Below, piece by piece: positions 24,481-33,191 of a stretch of 43,298 bases of DNA. How positions within the stretch are numbered: the first letter of the stretch is position 1; the number at the start of each line of letters is the position of its first letter. Origin of the DNA: an uncultured Mycoplasmatota bacterium (GTDB lineage Bacteria; Bacillota_I; Bacilli_A; RF39; UBA660); contig URIY01000009.1 of assembly GCA_900547995.1 (NCBI GenBank), positions 1 to 43,298 of the forward strand, in the 5' to 3' direction. The position numbers and the translations under genes are program-made. The notes beneath the pieces were generated by a model. The model saw nothing but the letters and a program-made list of their open reading frames with translations, made no database searches and was not told the origin of the DNA.

Positions 24481-24890
24481 TCTTCTTTTTCTAGTTTATT
24501 TAAAATCTCTTTTGTTACAACAATTGTTTTTTCACGTATAGCATCAGCAGCTTTTTCAAGTACTGGCGTTCCTTTTTCAATAGCATAATTTACAAGTTCA
24601 TCTGCTTTATCTTTTAAATTAGATGCTTGTTTCTTAGCAATCTTTAAAACTTTTTCTTTATCTAAATCTTCAAGTTCATTTTTAATTTCTGTAACTTTCA
24701 TTTCAATGGCGAATTTAACATCTTCCATGTTTAATTCTTTGGCTTTGTTAACTAAGTCATCTAATTTGTTTTTTAAGTCTTTTCTTGTCTCACTACCCTT
24801 TTTAGGAGCAAGTAATACTCCAACAGCAGCGCCTACGGCAGCACCTAATACAAATTTCCCTAATCCACTTTTTTTCTTATCTTTACTCAT
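24468..24890 (-). CDS. YtxH-domain protein
   Basis: The N-terminus has the YtxH pattern: a short basic lead, a glycine/alanine-rich hydrophobic segment (FVLGAAVGAAVGVLLAPKKG, about residues 11-30) and then a long lysine/glutamate-rich amphipathic helical region to the end. Such proteins are small membrane-associated stress or envelope proteins of unknown mechanism. I choose the ATG at 24890, 9 bases after AAGGAG; an ATG six bases earlier (24896) has only a 3-base spacing. The gene overlaps the end of its upstream neighbour by 8 bases, so it is translationally coupled to it. 140 aa. Confidence 0.8.
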   Translation of the reverse strand: MSKDKKKSGLGKFVLGAAVGAAVGVLLAPKKGSETRKDLKNKLDDLVNKAKELNMEDVKFAIEMKVTEIKNELEDLDKEKVLKIAKKQASNLKDKADELVNYAIEKGTPVLEKAADAIREKTIVVTKEILNKLEKEEKQD

Positions 24891-25179
24891 TTTCATTATC
24901 TCCTTTTTTCTTTCTTTTTTTTCTTTTAAATACACTTGTGATAAGTGTTGAAATAATACCAACTACTTTATCACTAACAATAGATATATAATCTGCTGCT
25001 CCATCAACAATAGAAACAGCCTTATCTAACTTAGCAATCTTATTATTAACGTTATCAATAGTACTATTAATTTTTTTTACAGTTGAAAGTGCTTTAATAA
25101 CAAAAATTATAAGAACCACTATTAGTATAATCAATACAGCATACAATATTACAGGTAAAACATCATTTAGTGCATCCAT
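24883..25179 (-). CDS. YtxG/DUF948-like membrane protein
   Basis: 98 aa: one strong N-terminal membrane helix (VILYAVLIILIVVLIIFVIK, about 10-29) and a helical region with TVKKINSTIDNVNNKIAKLD, as in DUF948/YtxG proteins, ending in a very basic KRKKRKKKG tail. YtxG and YtxH are often adjacent in Bacillota, and the same order holds here. The start ATG shares a base with the stop of the upstream acidic protein (TAATG), so the genes are coupled. Confidence 0.78.
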   Translation of the reverse strand: MDALNDVLPVILYAVLIILIVVLIIFVIKALSTVKKINSTIDNVNNKIAKLDKAVSIVDGAADYISIVSDKVVGIISTLITSVFKRKKRKKKGDNENE

Positions 25180-26420
25180 TATTTATTCTCCTTATCATAC
25201 ATTGAATCTATTAAATTAAATAAATCACTGTCATTTAAATCACTAGAACTATTATAAGCATTATCAATTTCATCATCACTATCATTAGAAATATCTGTTT
25301 TTACATCATATAAATCATCTAATGTTTCATCATTTTCTTCTGAATTTATATTTACTGGGATATCGCTTAATTCATCTTCATCTATAGATAAATCCTCTTC
25401 TTTTTCTTCTGTTTTGTTTTCATTATTAGAACTAATGGTTTCATTTTTTTGTTCTTCATATAAGTCATCTATCGTTGTGTCATCATCAATTGTTTCATCA
25501 GGATGATTTAATTCTTCTTGAGTCTTCTCTTGCTTTTCTTCATTACTATCATTAACTGTATATTTTTCATCTATACTATCATCTTTTGACACATCTTGTT
25601 CTTTTTCTTCTTCTTTATCTTTTTTCATAGATGATAAATGATAACTAAACTCTTCCATAAATTCCTTATTATTAAGAAGTGATTCAATATCTGATTTTAA
25701 TCCATCTTTTGTCATATCTCTTTTGCGATCTTCTTCGATAGCGTTTGCAAAATCCATCTCATCAAAAATATCACTATTAGAATTATTTTCATCATCACTT
25801 TTAGCGTGCTTTGGCTCACTATTTAAATTTTCATCAGATAATAATGTACTTTCTAAATCATCTTCAAGTGTTCCAAAAGCCTTTTTTCTAACATCATCAA
25901 TTGTTATTTCCTTACTACTTGTATAACTAGATCTTGTTACGGGTTTAGAAACAACGATATCTTCCTTATAATAATTCTTATCAAGAATACCATATACTGG
26001 AGAAATAATTGGTGTTGGTTTAAATATCTTTTTTTCTTCTGGCTCTTTATTCATCTTATTATATGCTTCTTTATAAGCCTCTTGATAATTACCTTTTCTT
26101 TGTTCTGGAAGAGGCTTACTTTCAACCTTTTTAACTGGTTTTGGTTCTTCTTTCTTGATGTCTTCAAAATCTTTATCATCAAAATATACAGGGAAAACAA
26201 ACTTTTCTTCCTTTTTTAAACTAAGATTACTTGCCTTAATTGGATCATCTTCTATTTTTGCTTCTTCTCTTTTAATTACTTCTTTCTTAATTGGAGAAGG
26301 TATAGAAGTCTCTACTTTGGGAATTTCCTTTTTTACATGAGTTTCTTTTTTTACGGGAACCTCAATTTCTTCCTCTACTTCTTCTGTAAAAATATTTTTA
26401 AACTTATCTAATAACCCCAT
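25179..26420 (-). CDS. Large acidic, low-complexity protein, unknown
   Basis: 413 aa, mostly disordered-looking, very rich in Glu, Asp, Lys, Asn and Ser. It starts MGLLDKFKNIFTEEVEEE, a short amphipathic helix followed by acid-rich sequence, an opening shape also seen in SepF-like and other membrane-associating division proteins. Two more ordered spots stand out: KPTPIISPVYGILDKNYYKED (given here as residues about 131-151) and ITIDDVRKKAFGTLEDDLES. No enzyme motif. It belongs to a four-gene leftward cluster with the lipoprotein and the YtxG/YtxH-like genes. A scaffold role at the membrane is a guess. Confidence 0.65.
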   Translation of the reverse strand: MGLLDKFKNIFTEEVEEEIEVPVKKETHVKKEIPKVETSIPSPIKKEVIKREEAKIEDDPIKASNLSLKKEEKFVFPVYFDDKDFEDIKKEEPKPVKKVESKPLPEQRKGNYQEAYKEAYNKMNKEPEEKKIFKPTPIISPVYGILDKNYYKEDIVVSKPVTRSSYTSSKEITIDDVRKKAFGTLEDDLESTLLSDENLNSEPKHAKSDDENNSNSDIFDEMDFANAIEEDRKRDMTKDGLKSDIESLLNNKEFMEEFSYHLSSMKKDKEEEKEQDVSKDDSIDEKYTVNDSNEEKQEKTQEELNHPDETIDDDTTIDDLYEEQKNETISSNNENKTEEKEEDLSIDEDELSDIPVNINSEENDETLDDLYDVKTDISNDSDDEIDNAYNSSSDLNDSDLFNLIDSMYDKENK

Positions 26421-26421
26421 T

Positions 26422-27078
26422 TTAATTCACCTCTTCATTATTATTTGTTTCTGCATTTGTATCTTCACTTATACTATCTTGATTATCATCTTTATGTTCT
26501 TCATACTCGTTAATAGGTCCCTTTGGTGTAAAAACATCATATTTTTCTTCCCTATTAACTAGATAATCTTCATTTAACATTAATTTTATAACATTATGAT
26601 TGAATTTTATTGTCGATAATATGTATGAACAATTTAAAACTGCATCATTTATTTGATCTTTATCAACAAGAGTTTCAATTCTAGCATAATTATACATAAA
26701 TTTTATCAAATATTTATCATCATATTTATCAATTTGTAAATAACCAGTTTTGTTATTTAAATTAATATATTTAGAATAATAAGAATCTTTATTTTCTACA
26801 TACTCGTATTTAGACTGATAATAATAATTAACAATATCAACATATAAATAGTAATATGTACCATTTGAATATAATTTATCGTTTAATTCATCAGTATCAA
26901 TATAAGTTACACCACCTGGGACATAATACTTATACCCTTTCCCAACACGATTATATAGTTTGTTTTCTTTAGTTAGTATGATATTAATAGTATTATCAAT
27001 ATCCGTTGTATCTATTCTAACAACTGTACAACCTGTTACTATAAAGAATAGAGAAAATAATATTATTAACTTTTTCAT
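26422..27078 (-). CDS. Lipoprotein, unknown function
   Basis: The N-terminus is a lipoprotein signal: MKKLIILFSLFFIVTGC with the lipobox cysteine at 17. The rest of the 218 aa is a mature domain rich in Tyr and Asp with strand-like repeats (YYYLYVDIVNYYY) and an Asn/Glu-rich tail. No family is recognised. It is the first gene of the cluster with the acidic protein and YtxG/YtxH-like products, one base apart from the next gene. Confidence 0.7.
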   Translation of the reverse strand: MKKLIILFSLFFIVTGCTVVRIDTTDIDNTINIILTKENKLYNRVGKGYKYYVPGGVTYIDTDELNDKLYSNGTYYYLYVDIVNYYYQSKYEYVENKDSYYSKYINLNNKTGYLQIDKYDDKYLIKFMYNYARIETLVDKDQINDAVLNCSYILSTIKFNHNVIKLMLNEDYLVNREEKYDVFTPKGPINEYEEHKDDNQDSISEDTNAETNNNEEVN

Positions 27079-27163
27079 TGTTCACCACTCTTACAATAAG
27101 TATATCAAAAAATAAAAAGAAAAAAAAGTTTTTCCTTCTTATTCATGTAAAGTTTTGTATACA

Positions 27164-27793
27164 TTACTTTGTTACATCAATTTTATAAATACATTTTCCT
27201 TGATTTTTAAACTTTTCCTCATATTCTGTTTCAATATTATTTATAGGGTTATTATTGTGTAAATCAAGTGACAATTCATTTATTTTATAACCATTATTAT
27301 TAAAAGATATTATGGAATACTCAAATAATCCCATATTATCCGTTTTTTGAATAATATGATAATTTGGTTTTGTAATGAATTCATATTTTTCTAAAAAAAT
27401 GGGACTAGTTAATCTGCGATGTGCATGTCTTTTTTTAGGCCATGGATCAGAAAAATTTAAATAAATAGTTTCAATTTCATGTTCAAACACATCTTGTATA
27501 TTAGTCGCATCCATTCTAATTAATTTTAAATTAGAAAGTGATTTTTCTTCTATTTTCTCTACTGCTCTTACCATAACACTATCATATTTTTCAATACCAA
27601 TAAAATTAATATTTGGATAGTTTAAGGCATTTTCATAAATAAATTTCCCCTTCCCCATACCAATTTCAATATAAATAGGATTATTATTATTAAATAATTT
27701 ATGCCAAACACCTTTATATTCAGCAGGATTTTTAATAACAAATTCACTCTTTTCTATTTTTTCACTAGACCCTTTTATATGTTTTAATCTCAT
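27164..27793 (-). CDS. trmB: tRNA (guanine-N7-)-methyltransferase
   Basis: Methylates N7 of G46 in the variable loop of tRNAs using SAM. The SAM site IEIGMGKGKF lies near residue 40, and the diagnostic FSDPWPKKRHAHRRL follows at about 114-128. Length (209 aa) is typical. GGAGG precedes the ATG. It has its own transcription unit, divergent from the Met/Pro-rich gene at 27889. Confidence 0.95.
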   Translation of the reverse strand: MRLKHIKGSSEKIEKSEFVIKNPAEYKGVWHKLFNNNNPIYIEIGMGKGKFIYENALNYPNINFIGIEKYDSVMVRAVEKIEEKSLSNLKLIRMDATNIQDVFEHEIETIYLNFSDPWPKKRHAHRRLTSPIFLEKYEFITKPNYHIIQKTDNMGLFEYSIISFNNNGYKINELSLDLHNNNPINNIETEYEEKFKNQGKCIYKIDVTK

Positions 27794-27888
27794 AATATAC
27801 CTCCATCTTCATATTAATATATCATAATTAATAAGCACAAATCAATTATATATGCATATAATTAATTAGAACAATAAAGGAGGATAAA

Positions 27889-28191
27889 ATGAAAAAAGAT
27901 AGAAATTGTGGTATGACACCATATCCCGTTTACTCTGGATATCAAACAATGCCCGCTATGCCAATTCCAAATATGATGGCACCTATGCCAGGGGCTATGA
28001 TAGGGCAAATGCCCACTTATCAAATGGATACAACAATGACTACTACTAATCAAGCACAAAATAGTAGTATTGATGGATTACAAAATCAAATCAATATGTT
28101 AGATCGTCGAATTACCAAATTAGAATCTATGGTTAATTCAACAAGTACTTTCAATACTAATTTTAGTGATTCCAATTATCATGTAATGTAA
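27889..28191 (+). CDS. Small Met/Pro-rich protein with C-terminal coiled coil
   Basis: 100 aa. Residues 1-45 are rich in Met, Pro, Tyr and Gly (YPVYSGYQTMPAMPIPNM is part of it), then GQMPTYQMDTTM, then a heptad-type segment SSIDGLQNQINMLDRRITKL likely to form a short coiled coil. There is no signal peptide. Its own strong site (AAAGGAGG) and a terminator right after the stop argue that it is real. The composition recalls surface, coat or capsid-adhesive proteins, but I know no family. Confidence 0.65.
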   Translation: MKKDRNCGMTPYPVYSGYQTMPAMPIPNMMAPMPGAMIGQMPTYQMDTTMTTTNQAQNSSIDGLQNQINMLDRRITKLESMVNSTSTFNTNFSDSNYHVM

Positions 28192-28211
28192 AGACCTTTA
28201 GGTCTTTTAAT
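28190..28211 (+). terminator. Terminator of the Met/Pro-rich gene
   Basis: AAAGACC-TTTA-GGTCTTT followed by TAATTTT, overlapping the stop codon. dapF follows 15 bases later, so its transcription may depend on read-through or on an unseen promoter. Confidence 0.7.
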
Positions 28212-28226
28212 TTTAGGGAGGTAAAA

Positions 28227-29081
28227 ATGAAATTTACTAAAATACATGGTCTCGGCAATGATTATATATATATTAATGATTTAGAAAGAAAGATAAATGA
28301 GCCTAATCAATTATCTAAAATATTAAGTGATAGACACTTAGGGATTGGTGCCGATGGTATCATTTTATTATTAAAGTCAGAAGTTGCTGATTTTAAAATG
28401 CGTATTTTTAATGCTGATGGGTCAGAAGCAGAAATGTGTGGTAATGGTATAAGAGGTCTGGCTAAATACATATATGAGCATCATTTATCAAAAAAAACTA
28501 AATTATTAATAGAAACAAATTGTGGTATTAAAGAAATTAATCTAAATGTTAAGAACAATAAAATCAGCGATATAACTGTTGATATGGGAAAATATTCTTT
28601 ACTAAATAATGATATACCTGTTGTATATGAAAGTGATATTAACTGTATTAATAAGGAAATAGTTATTGATAACAATATTTTCTATATTACAGCTATTTCC
28701 GTTGGAAATCCTCACTGTGTTATTTTTGTAGATGATTTAAATAAAATAAATGTTAGTTATCTAGGCAATTTAATAGAAAATAATCCTATGTTTCCTCATA
28801 AAACAAATGTTGAATTTGTCCAAATAATTGATAAGAATAATATTATTATGAAAGTATGGGAAAGAGGTAGCGGTGAAACTTTATCATGTGGTACAGGTGC
28901 TACAGCAAGTGTAATTGCAGGAGTTATAACAAAAAGATTAAATAATGATTGTAATGTGCACATGCTTCATGGAATATTAAATATTTATGTTGATACTAAG
29001 GAAAACAAAGCTTATCTAACTGGTCCTTCAGAAAAGGTATTTGATGGCTCTATTAATACTAAAAAACTAATAAAGAAATAA
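28227..29081 (+). CDS. dapF: Diaminopimelate epimerase
   Basis: Interconverts LL- and meso-diaminopimelate, for lysine and for peptidoglycan. The two catalytic cysteines are present: C71 in AEMCGNGIRG and C221 in GETLSCGTGATAS. Other family segments are KIHGLGNDYIYI at the start, GIGADGIILL and GNPHCVIFVDD. 284 aa is standard. GGGAGG lies before the ATG. It indicates diaminopimelate metabolism and, most likely, a peptidoglycan wall, which separates this organism from wall-less Mollicutes. No other lysine or murein gene is adjacent. Confidence 0.97.
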   Translation: MKFTKIHGLGNDYIYINDLERKINEPNQLSKILSDRHLGIGADGIILLLKSEVADFKMRIFNADGSEAEMCGNGIRGLAKYIYEHHLSKKTKLLIETNCGIKEINLNVKNNKISDITVDMGKYSLLNNDIPVVYESDINCINKEIVIDNNIFYITAISVGNPHCVIFVDDLNKINVSYLGNLIENNPMFPHKTNVEFVQIIDKNNIIMKVWERGSGETLSCGTGATASVIAGVITKRLNNDCNVHMLHGILNIYVDTKENKAYLTGPSEKVFDGSINTKKLIKK

Positions 29082-29099
29082 CTAGCACGTTATTTCTTT
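29072..29099. terminator. Bidirectional terminator between dapF and the Nudix gene
   Basis: AAAGAAATAAC (29072-29082) and GTTATTTCTTT (29089-29099) form 11-bp arms around TAGCAC; both convergent stop codons lie within it. Confidence 0.8.
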
Positions 29100-29482
29100 A
29101 TTTTAGTAAGTACATCTTTCCATAAATTTTTAAGATTATCAAATGTTAATATATTATATACATCATCAATATCAACCCAAGTAGCATCTAAAAGTTCACT
29201 TTCTTGAATTCTAATATTTTCATTTTGGGGCTTAGCAATAAAATAAACTACCTCTTTATCTATAGTATCATTTACAACATATGACAATGAAAATCTTAAA
29301 GATTCATCCACCAAAACATCAATATTTGTTTCTTCCTTAGTTTCTCTAATAGCTGTTTCTACCTCTGTTTCATCCTCTTCAACATGGCCTTTAGGGAAAC
29401 CATAAAAACCTTGTTTTTGCCTAATTACAAGAACCTTTCCATCACTAATACAAATCGTTCCACATGATTTTTCTTTCTTCAT
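29090..29482 (-). CDS. Nudix hydrolase
   Basis: A complete Nudix box G32x5E38x7REUxEE runs through GHVEEDETEVETAIRETKEE, binding the metal used to cleave nucleoside diphosphate derivatives. GFPKG before the box and the small size (130 aa) are like MutT/diadenosine polyphosphate hydrolases, though the preferred substrate is not decidable. I start at ATG 29482, 7 bases after GAGGAG; an in-frame upstream start (29515) would include that site. It is downstream of rpoC but a terminator separates them. Confidence 0.85.
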   Translation of the reverse strand: MKKEKSCGTICISDGKVLVIRQKQGFYGFPKGHVEEDETEVETAIRETKEETNIDVLVDESLRFSLSYVVNDTIDKEVVYFIAKPQNENIRIQESELLDATWVDIDDVYNILTFDNLKNLWKDVLTKIKK

Positions 29483-29538
29483 TTTCTTACTCCTCTCTAT
29501 GTAAAAGTATAGCATTATTTCAAAAAATTTAAAAGAAA

Positions 29539-29557
29539 AAAGAGTTTATAACTCTTT
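29539..29557 (-). terminator. Terminator of the rpoBC transcript
   Basis: AAAGAGTT-ATA-AACTCTTT on the minus strand, followed by TTTCTTTTAAATTTTTT, at the rpoC stop codon. Confidence 0.8.
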
Positions 29558-32500
29558 AATCCATTAATTCATCTTCAAGTGCTTCTAAAGGTTCATCATC
29601 TAATATAGGAAACTCTAAATCATAATCTGTTTTCTTATATTTTTTAGCTCCTGTTCCAGCAGGAATTAATTTACCTATAATAACATTTTCCTTTAGACCA
29701 TTTAAGTGATCTATCTTACCATGTATTGCAGCATCTGTTAAAATTCTTGTTGTTTCCTGGAATGATGCAGCAGATAAGAATGAATCTGTTTCAAGTGATG
29801 CCTTAGTAATACCAAGAAGAACTGGTCTACCTGTTGCAGGACGTTTTCCTTCTAGAATTAATTGTTTATTAATTTCTGTAAAGTGATTAATATTTACCAT
29901 AGTACCTGGTAAGAATAATGAATCACCAGAATTAATTATCTTAATCTTAGAAATCATACGTTTTGCCATAACCTCAACGTGTTTATCAGAAATATCAACA
30001 CCTTGAGAACGATAAACTTTTTGAATTTCAAGTAAAATATATTGTTGAACAGTAATTGGATCTGTTACAGCAAGCAATTCTTTTGGTGAAATTGCACCAT
30101 GAGTTAATCTTTGACCTGCTTTAACCTCTTCACCTTTTTCAACAGCAAGTTTTGCTCCATAGTTAGATACATGTTCTTTTGTTTCAACATCATTTCTAAC
30201 AGAAATAACAAATTTACCATTTTCCTCTTTTATATCACTTACAACACCATTTATTTCAGAAATAGTTGCTTTACCTTTTGGATTACGTGCTTCAAATAAT
30301 TCTTGTACACGTGGTAAACCTTGAGTGATATCGTCTCCGGCAACACCACCAGTATTAAATGTACGCATTGTAAGTTGGGTACCTGGCTCACCTATTGATT
30401 GGGCAGCCATAATACCAACAGCTTCACCATTTTCAACAATAGCACCTGTTGCTAAGTTTCGTCCATAACATTTACGACATACACCATGTTCAGTTTTACA
30501 AGTAAGAAGTGTTCTAATTGGAACTTTTGTAATACCTGCTTTAATAATCTTATCAGCAAGATTTTCTGTAATATAGTCATTACGTTCACAAATAACTTCT
30601 TTTGTTTCTGGATTAATAATTTTCTTATTAGCATATCTACCGATAATACGATCAGCTAAACTTTCAATAACAGTGCCATCTTTTTCATTAATAAAGGCTT
30701 CTACAACAACACCTGATTCAGTACCACAATCTTCCTCTTTTACAATAACATCTTGTGATACATCAACTAAACGTCTTGTTAAGTAACCAGCATCGGCTGT
30801 TTTAAGGGCTGTATCAACGGCACCTTTACGAGCACCATGGGTTGATAAGAAGAATTCAGAAATACTAACACCTTCACTAAATGATGACTCAACCGGAATT
30901 TCCTCTGGCATACCATTTGGTTTATTAAATAATCCACGCATACCAACAAGTTGTGTATGTGATCCAATATCACCACGTGCCTTACTCATCATCATCATTG
31001 AAATAGGGTTATCACAATCTTTTTTAACCATTACTTCAAGTTCTTTTTGAATTGTCTTCTTAGCTTCAGTCCAAATAGAAATTACTTTATCATAACGTTC
31101 TTTTTCAGTGATTAAACCACGTCTAAATTGTTTATTAATTGTATCTACTTGTGCTTGACTGTCTCTTAATACTTCTGGTTTCTTTTCACTTTCCTTAATA
31201 TCACTTATGGCAATACTAATTCCAGATTTAGTTGAATATTTAAATCCAATATCCTTTAATTTATCTAGCATAACAGATGTTTCTGTTGTTTGATATCTCT
31301 TATATATTTGAGCAATTAATTTACTTAATACACCCTTATTAAATGCTTCTACTAAAGGCATTTTAGCAACCTCGTCAGGAATATTTGATCCCTTTTCTAA
31401 GAAATATTTTGCAGGTGTAACCTTTTCAATATTTTCTGATGAACTATCATTAATATATTGGAAAGAATCTGGGAATATTTCATTAAAAATTAATTTACCT
31501 GGAGTTGTTACTAAATACTTATCAGCATAAGTATCTGGGAATAACTTATGTTTAAATCCTTTTACTGGAATAACAATTCTTGTATGAAGTGTTATTTCTC
31601 TTCTTTCATAGCTCATTAAAGCCTCGTCAGGATTTTTAAATACACGTGCTTCTCCCTTTAATCCAGCCTTTTCAATTGTGATATAATAATTTCCTAAAAC
31701 CATATCTTGTGATGGGGTAACAATTGGTTTTCCATCCTTAGGCGATAAGATGTTATTAGCACCTAGCATTAATATTCTTGCTTCAGCTTGTGCTTCATCA
31801 CTAATTGGAACGTGAACAGCCATTTGGTCACCATCAAAGTCGGCATTGAATGCTGCACAACATAATGGATGTAACCTTATTGAACGACCATTTACTAATT
31901 TTGGTTCAAATGCTTGAATACCAAGTCTATGTAATGTTGGAGCACGGTTTAACATGACAGGATGCTCTTTAATTTTTTCTTCAACGATATCCCATACACG
32001 TGGATCTTGATTTTCAATCATACGTTTTGCAGCCTTGATATTAGTTGCAATTTCTTTAGAAACTAAACCATTAATAACATGTGGTTTAAATAATTCAAGA
32101 GCCATTTCTTTTGGAATACCACACTCATACATTTTAAGTGATGGTCCAACAACGATAACTGAACGTCCTGAATAGTCAACACGTTTACCAAGTAGGTTTT
32201 GGCGGAAACGTCCTTGTTTACCTTTTAACATACTTGATAAAGACTTAAGTGGCCTATTACCAGCACCAATTATATTACGTCCTCTACGACCATTATCAAA
32301 TAATGCATCTACTGCTTCTTGAAGCATACGTTTTTCATTTTGAATAATAATTGATGGAGCACCTAATTCCATAAGTTTCTTTAAACGATTATTACGATTA
32401 ATTACACGACGATATAAATCATTTAAATCACTTGTGGCAAATCTACCACCATCTAGTTGAATCATTGGTCTAAGTTCTGGTGGAATAACAGGAAGTACAT

Positions 32501-33191
32501 CAAGTACCATCCATTCAGGTTTATTACCAGACTCTAAGAAAGCATTAAGTACATCTAAACGTTTAATCAAACGAATTCTCTTTTGTGATGTTGAGTCTTT
32601 AATGTCCTCTATTTCTTTCTTAATTTCTTCAACTTCTTTAGCAATATCAACTTGAGATAATAACTCTTTAATTGCTTCTGCACCCATACCTACTCTAAAG
32701 GTATTTCCATATTTTTCATAATAGCTTCTGTATTCTTTATCACTAATTATTTGTTTTTTCTCAAGTGGTGCAGCACCTGGGTCTAAAACAACATATGATA
32801 CAAAGTATAATACCTCTTCCAAGTCTCTTGGAGACATATCTAGTACAAGGCCCATACGAGATGGAATACCCTTAAAGAACCAAATATGTGAAACTGGAGT
32901 TGCAAGTTCAATATGTCCCATACGTTCACGACGTACTTTTGAGCGTGTTACTTCTACTCCACAACGATCACACACAATATTCTTATATCTTAATCTTTTA
33001 TATTTACCACAAGCACATTCATAGTCCTTTGTTGGTCCAAAGATTTTTTCACAGAATAATCCATCACGTTCTGGTCTTAATGTACGATAATTTATTGTTT
33101 CAGGTTTTTTTACCTCTCCATAAGACCAAGCCCTGATTTTTTCAGGAGAGGCAATAGATATTTTAATTCCTTCAAAATTATTAACGTCCAT
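29556..33191 (-). CDS. rpoC: DNA-directed RNA polymerase subunit beta'
   Basis: The 1211-aa catalytic subunit of RNA polymerase. The N-terminal zinc site (CACGKYKRLRYKNIVCDRC) and the catalytic NADFDGDQMAVH, which holds the Mg ions, are intact, as are the bridge-helix region (GARKGAVDTALKTADAGYLTRR) and the RTFNTGGVAGDDITQGLPRV segment near the end. It overlaps rpoB by one base (TAATG). Length is normal for Bacillota; no lineage-specific insertion is obvious. Confidence 0.99.
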   Translation of the reverse strand: MDVNNFEGIKISIASPEKIRAWSYGEVKKPETINYRTLRPERDGLFCEKIFGPTKDYECACGKYKRLRYKNIVCDRCGVEVTRSKVRRERMGHIELATPVSHIWFFKGIPSRMGLVLDMSPRDLEEVLYFVSYVVLDPGAAPLEKKQIISDKEYRSYYEKYGNTFRVGMGAEAIKELLSQVDIAKEVEEIKKEIEDIKDSTSQKRIRLIKRLDVLNAFLESGNKPEWMVLDVLPVIPPELRPMIQLDGGRFATSDLNDLYRRVINRNNRLKKLMELGAPSIIIQNEKRMLQEAVDALFDNGRRGRNIIGAGNRPLKSLSSMLKGKQGRFRQNLLGKRVDYSGRSVIVVGPSLKMYECGIPKEMALELFKPHVINGLVSKEIATNIKAAKRMIENQDPRVWDIVEEKIKEHPVMLNRAPTLHRLGIQAFEPKLVNGRSIRLHPLCCAAFNADFDGDQMAVHVPISDEAQAEARILMLGANNILSPKDGKPIVTPSQDMVLGNYYITIEKAGLKGEARVFKNPDEALMSYERREITLHTRIVIPVKGFKHKLFPDTYADKYLVTTPGKLIFNEIFPDSFQYINDSSSENIEKVTPAKYFLEKGSNIPDEVAKMPLVEAFNKGVLSKLIAQIYKRYQTTETSVMLDKLKDIGFKYSTKSGISIAISDIKESEKKPEVLRDSQAQVDTINKQFRRGLITEKERYDKVISIWTEAKKTIQKELEVMVKKDCDNPISMMMMSKARGDIGSHTQLVGMRGLFNKPNGMPEEIPVESSFSEGVSISEFFLSTHGARKGAVDTALKTADAGYLTRRLVDVSQDVIVKEEDCGTESGVVVEAFINEKDGTVIESLADRIIGRYANKKIINPETKEVICERNDYITENLADKIIKAGITKVPIRTLLTCKTEHGVCRKCYGRNLATGAIVENGEAVGIMAAQSIGEPGTQLTMRTFNTGGVAGDDITQGLPRVQELFEARNPKGKATISEINGVVSDIKEENGKFVISVRNDVETKEHVSNYGAKLAVEKGEEVKAGQRLTHGAISPKELLAVTDPITVQQYILLEIQKVYRSQGVDISDKHVEVMAKRMISKIKIINSGDSLFLPGTMVNINHFTEINKQLILEGKRPATGRPVLLGITKASLETDSFLSAASFQETTRILTDAAIHGKIDHLNGLKENVIIGKLIPAGTGAKKYKKTDYDLEFPILDDEPLEALEDELMD

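Noticed and set aside
27862..28059. 65-codon frame on the minus strand opposite the Met/Pro-rich gene
   Set aside because: It is the antisense of a gene with a strong ribosome-binding site and terminator; composition (many His and Cys) is that of a shadow frame.
30111..30299. Plus-strand frames inside rpoC, rpoB, rplL, coaD and others
   Set aside because: They lie fully within conserved genes on the other strand and have no ribosome-binding sites.
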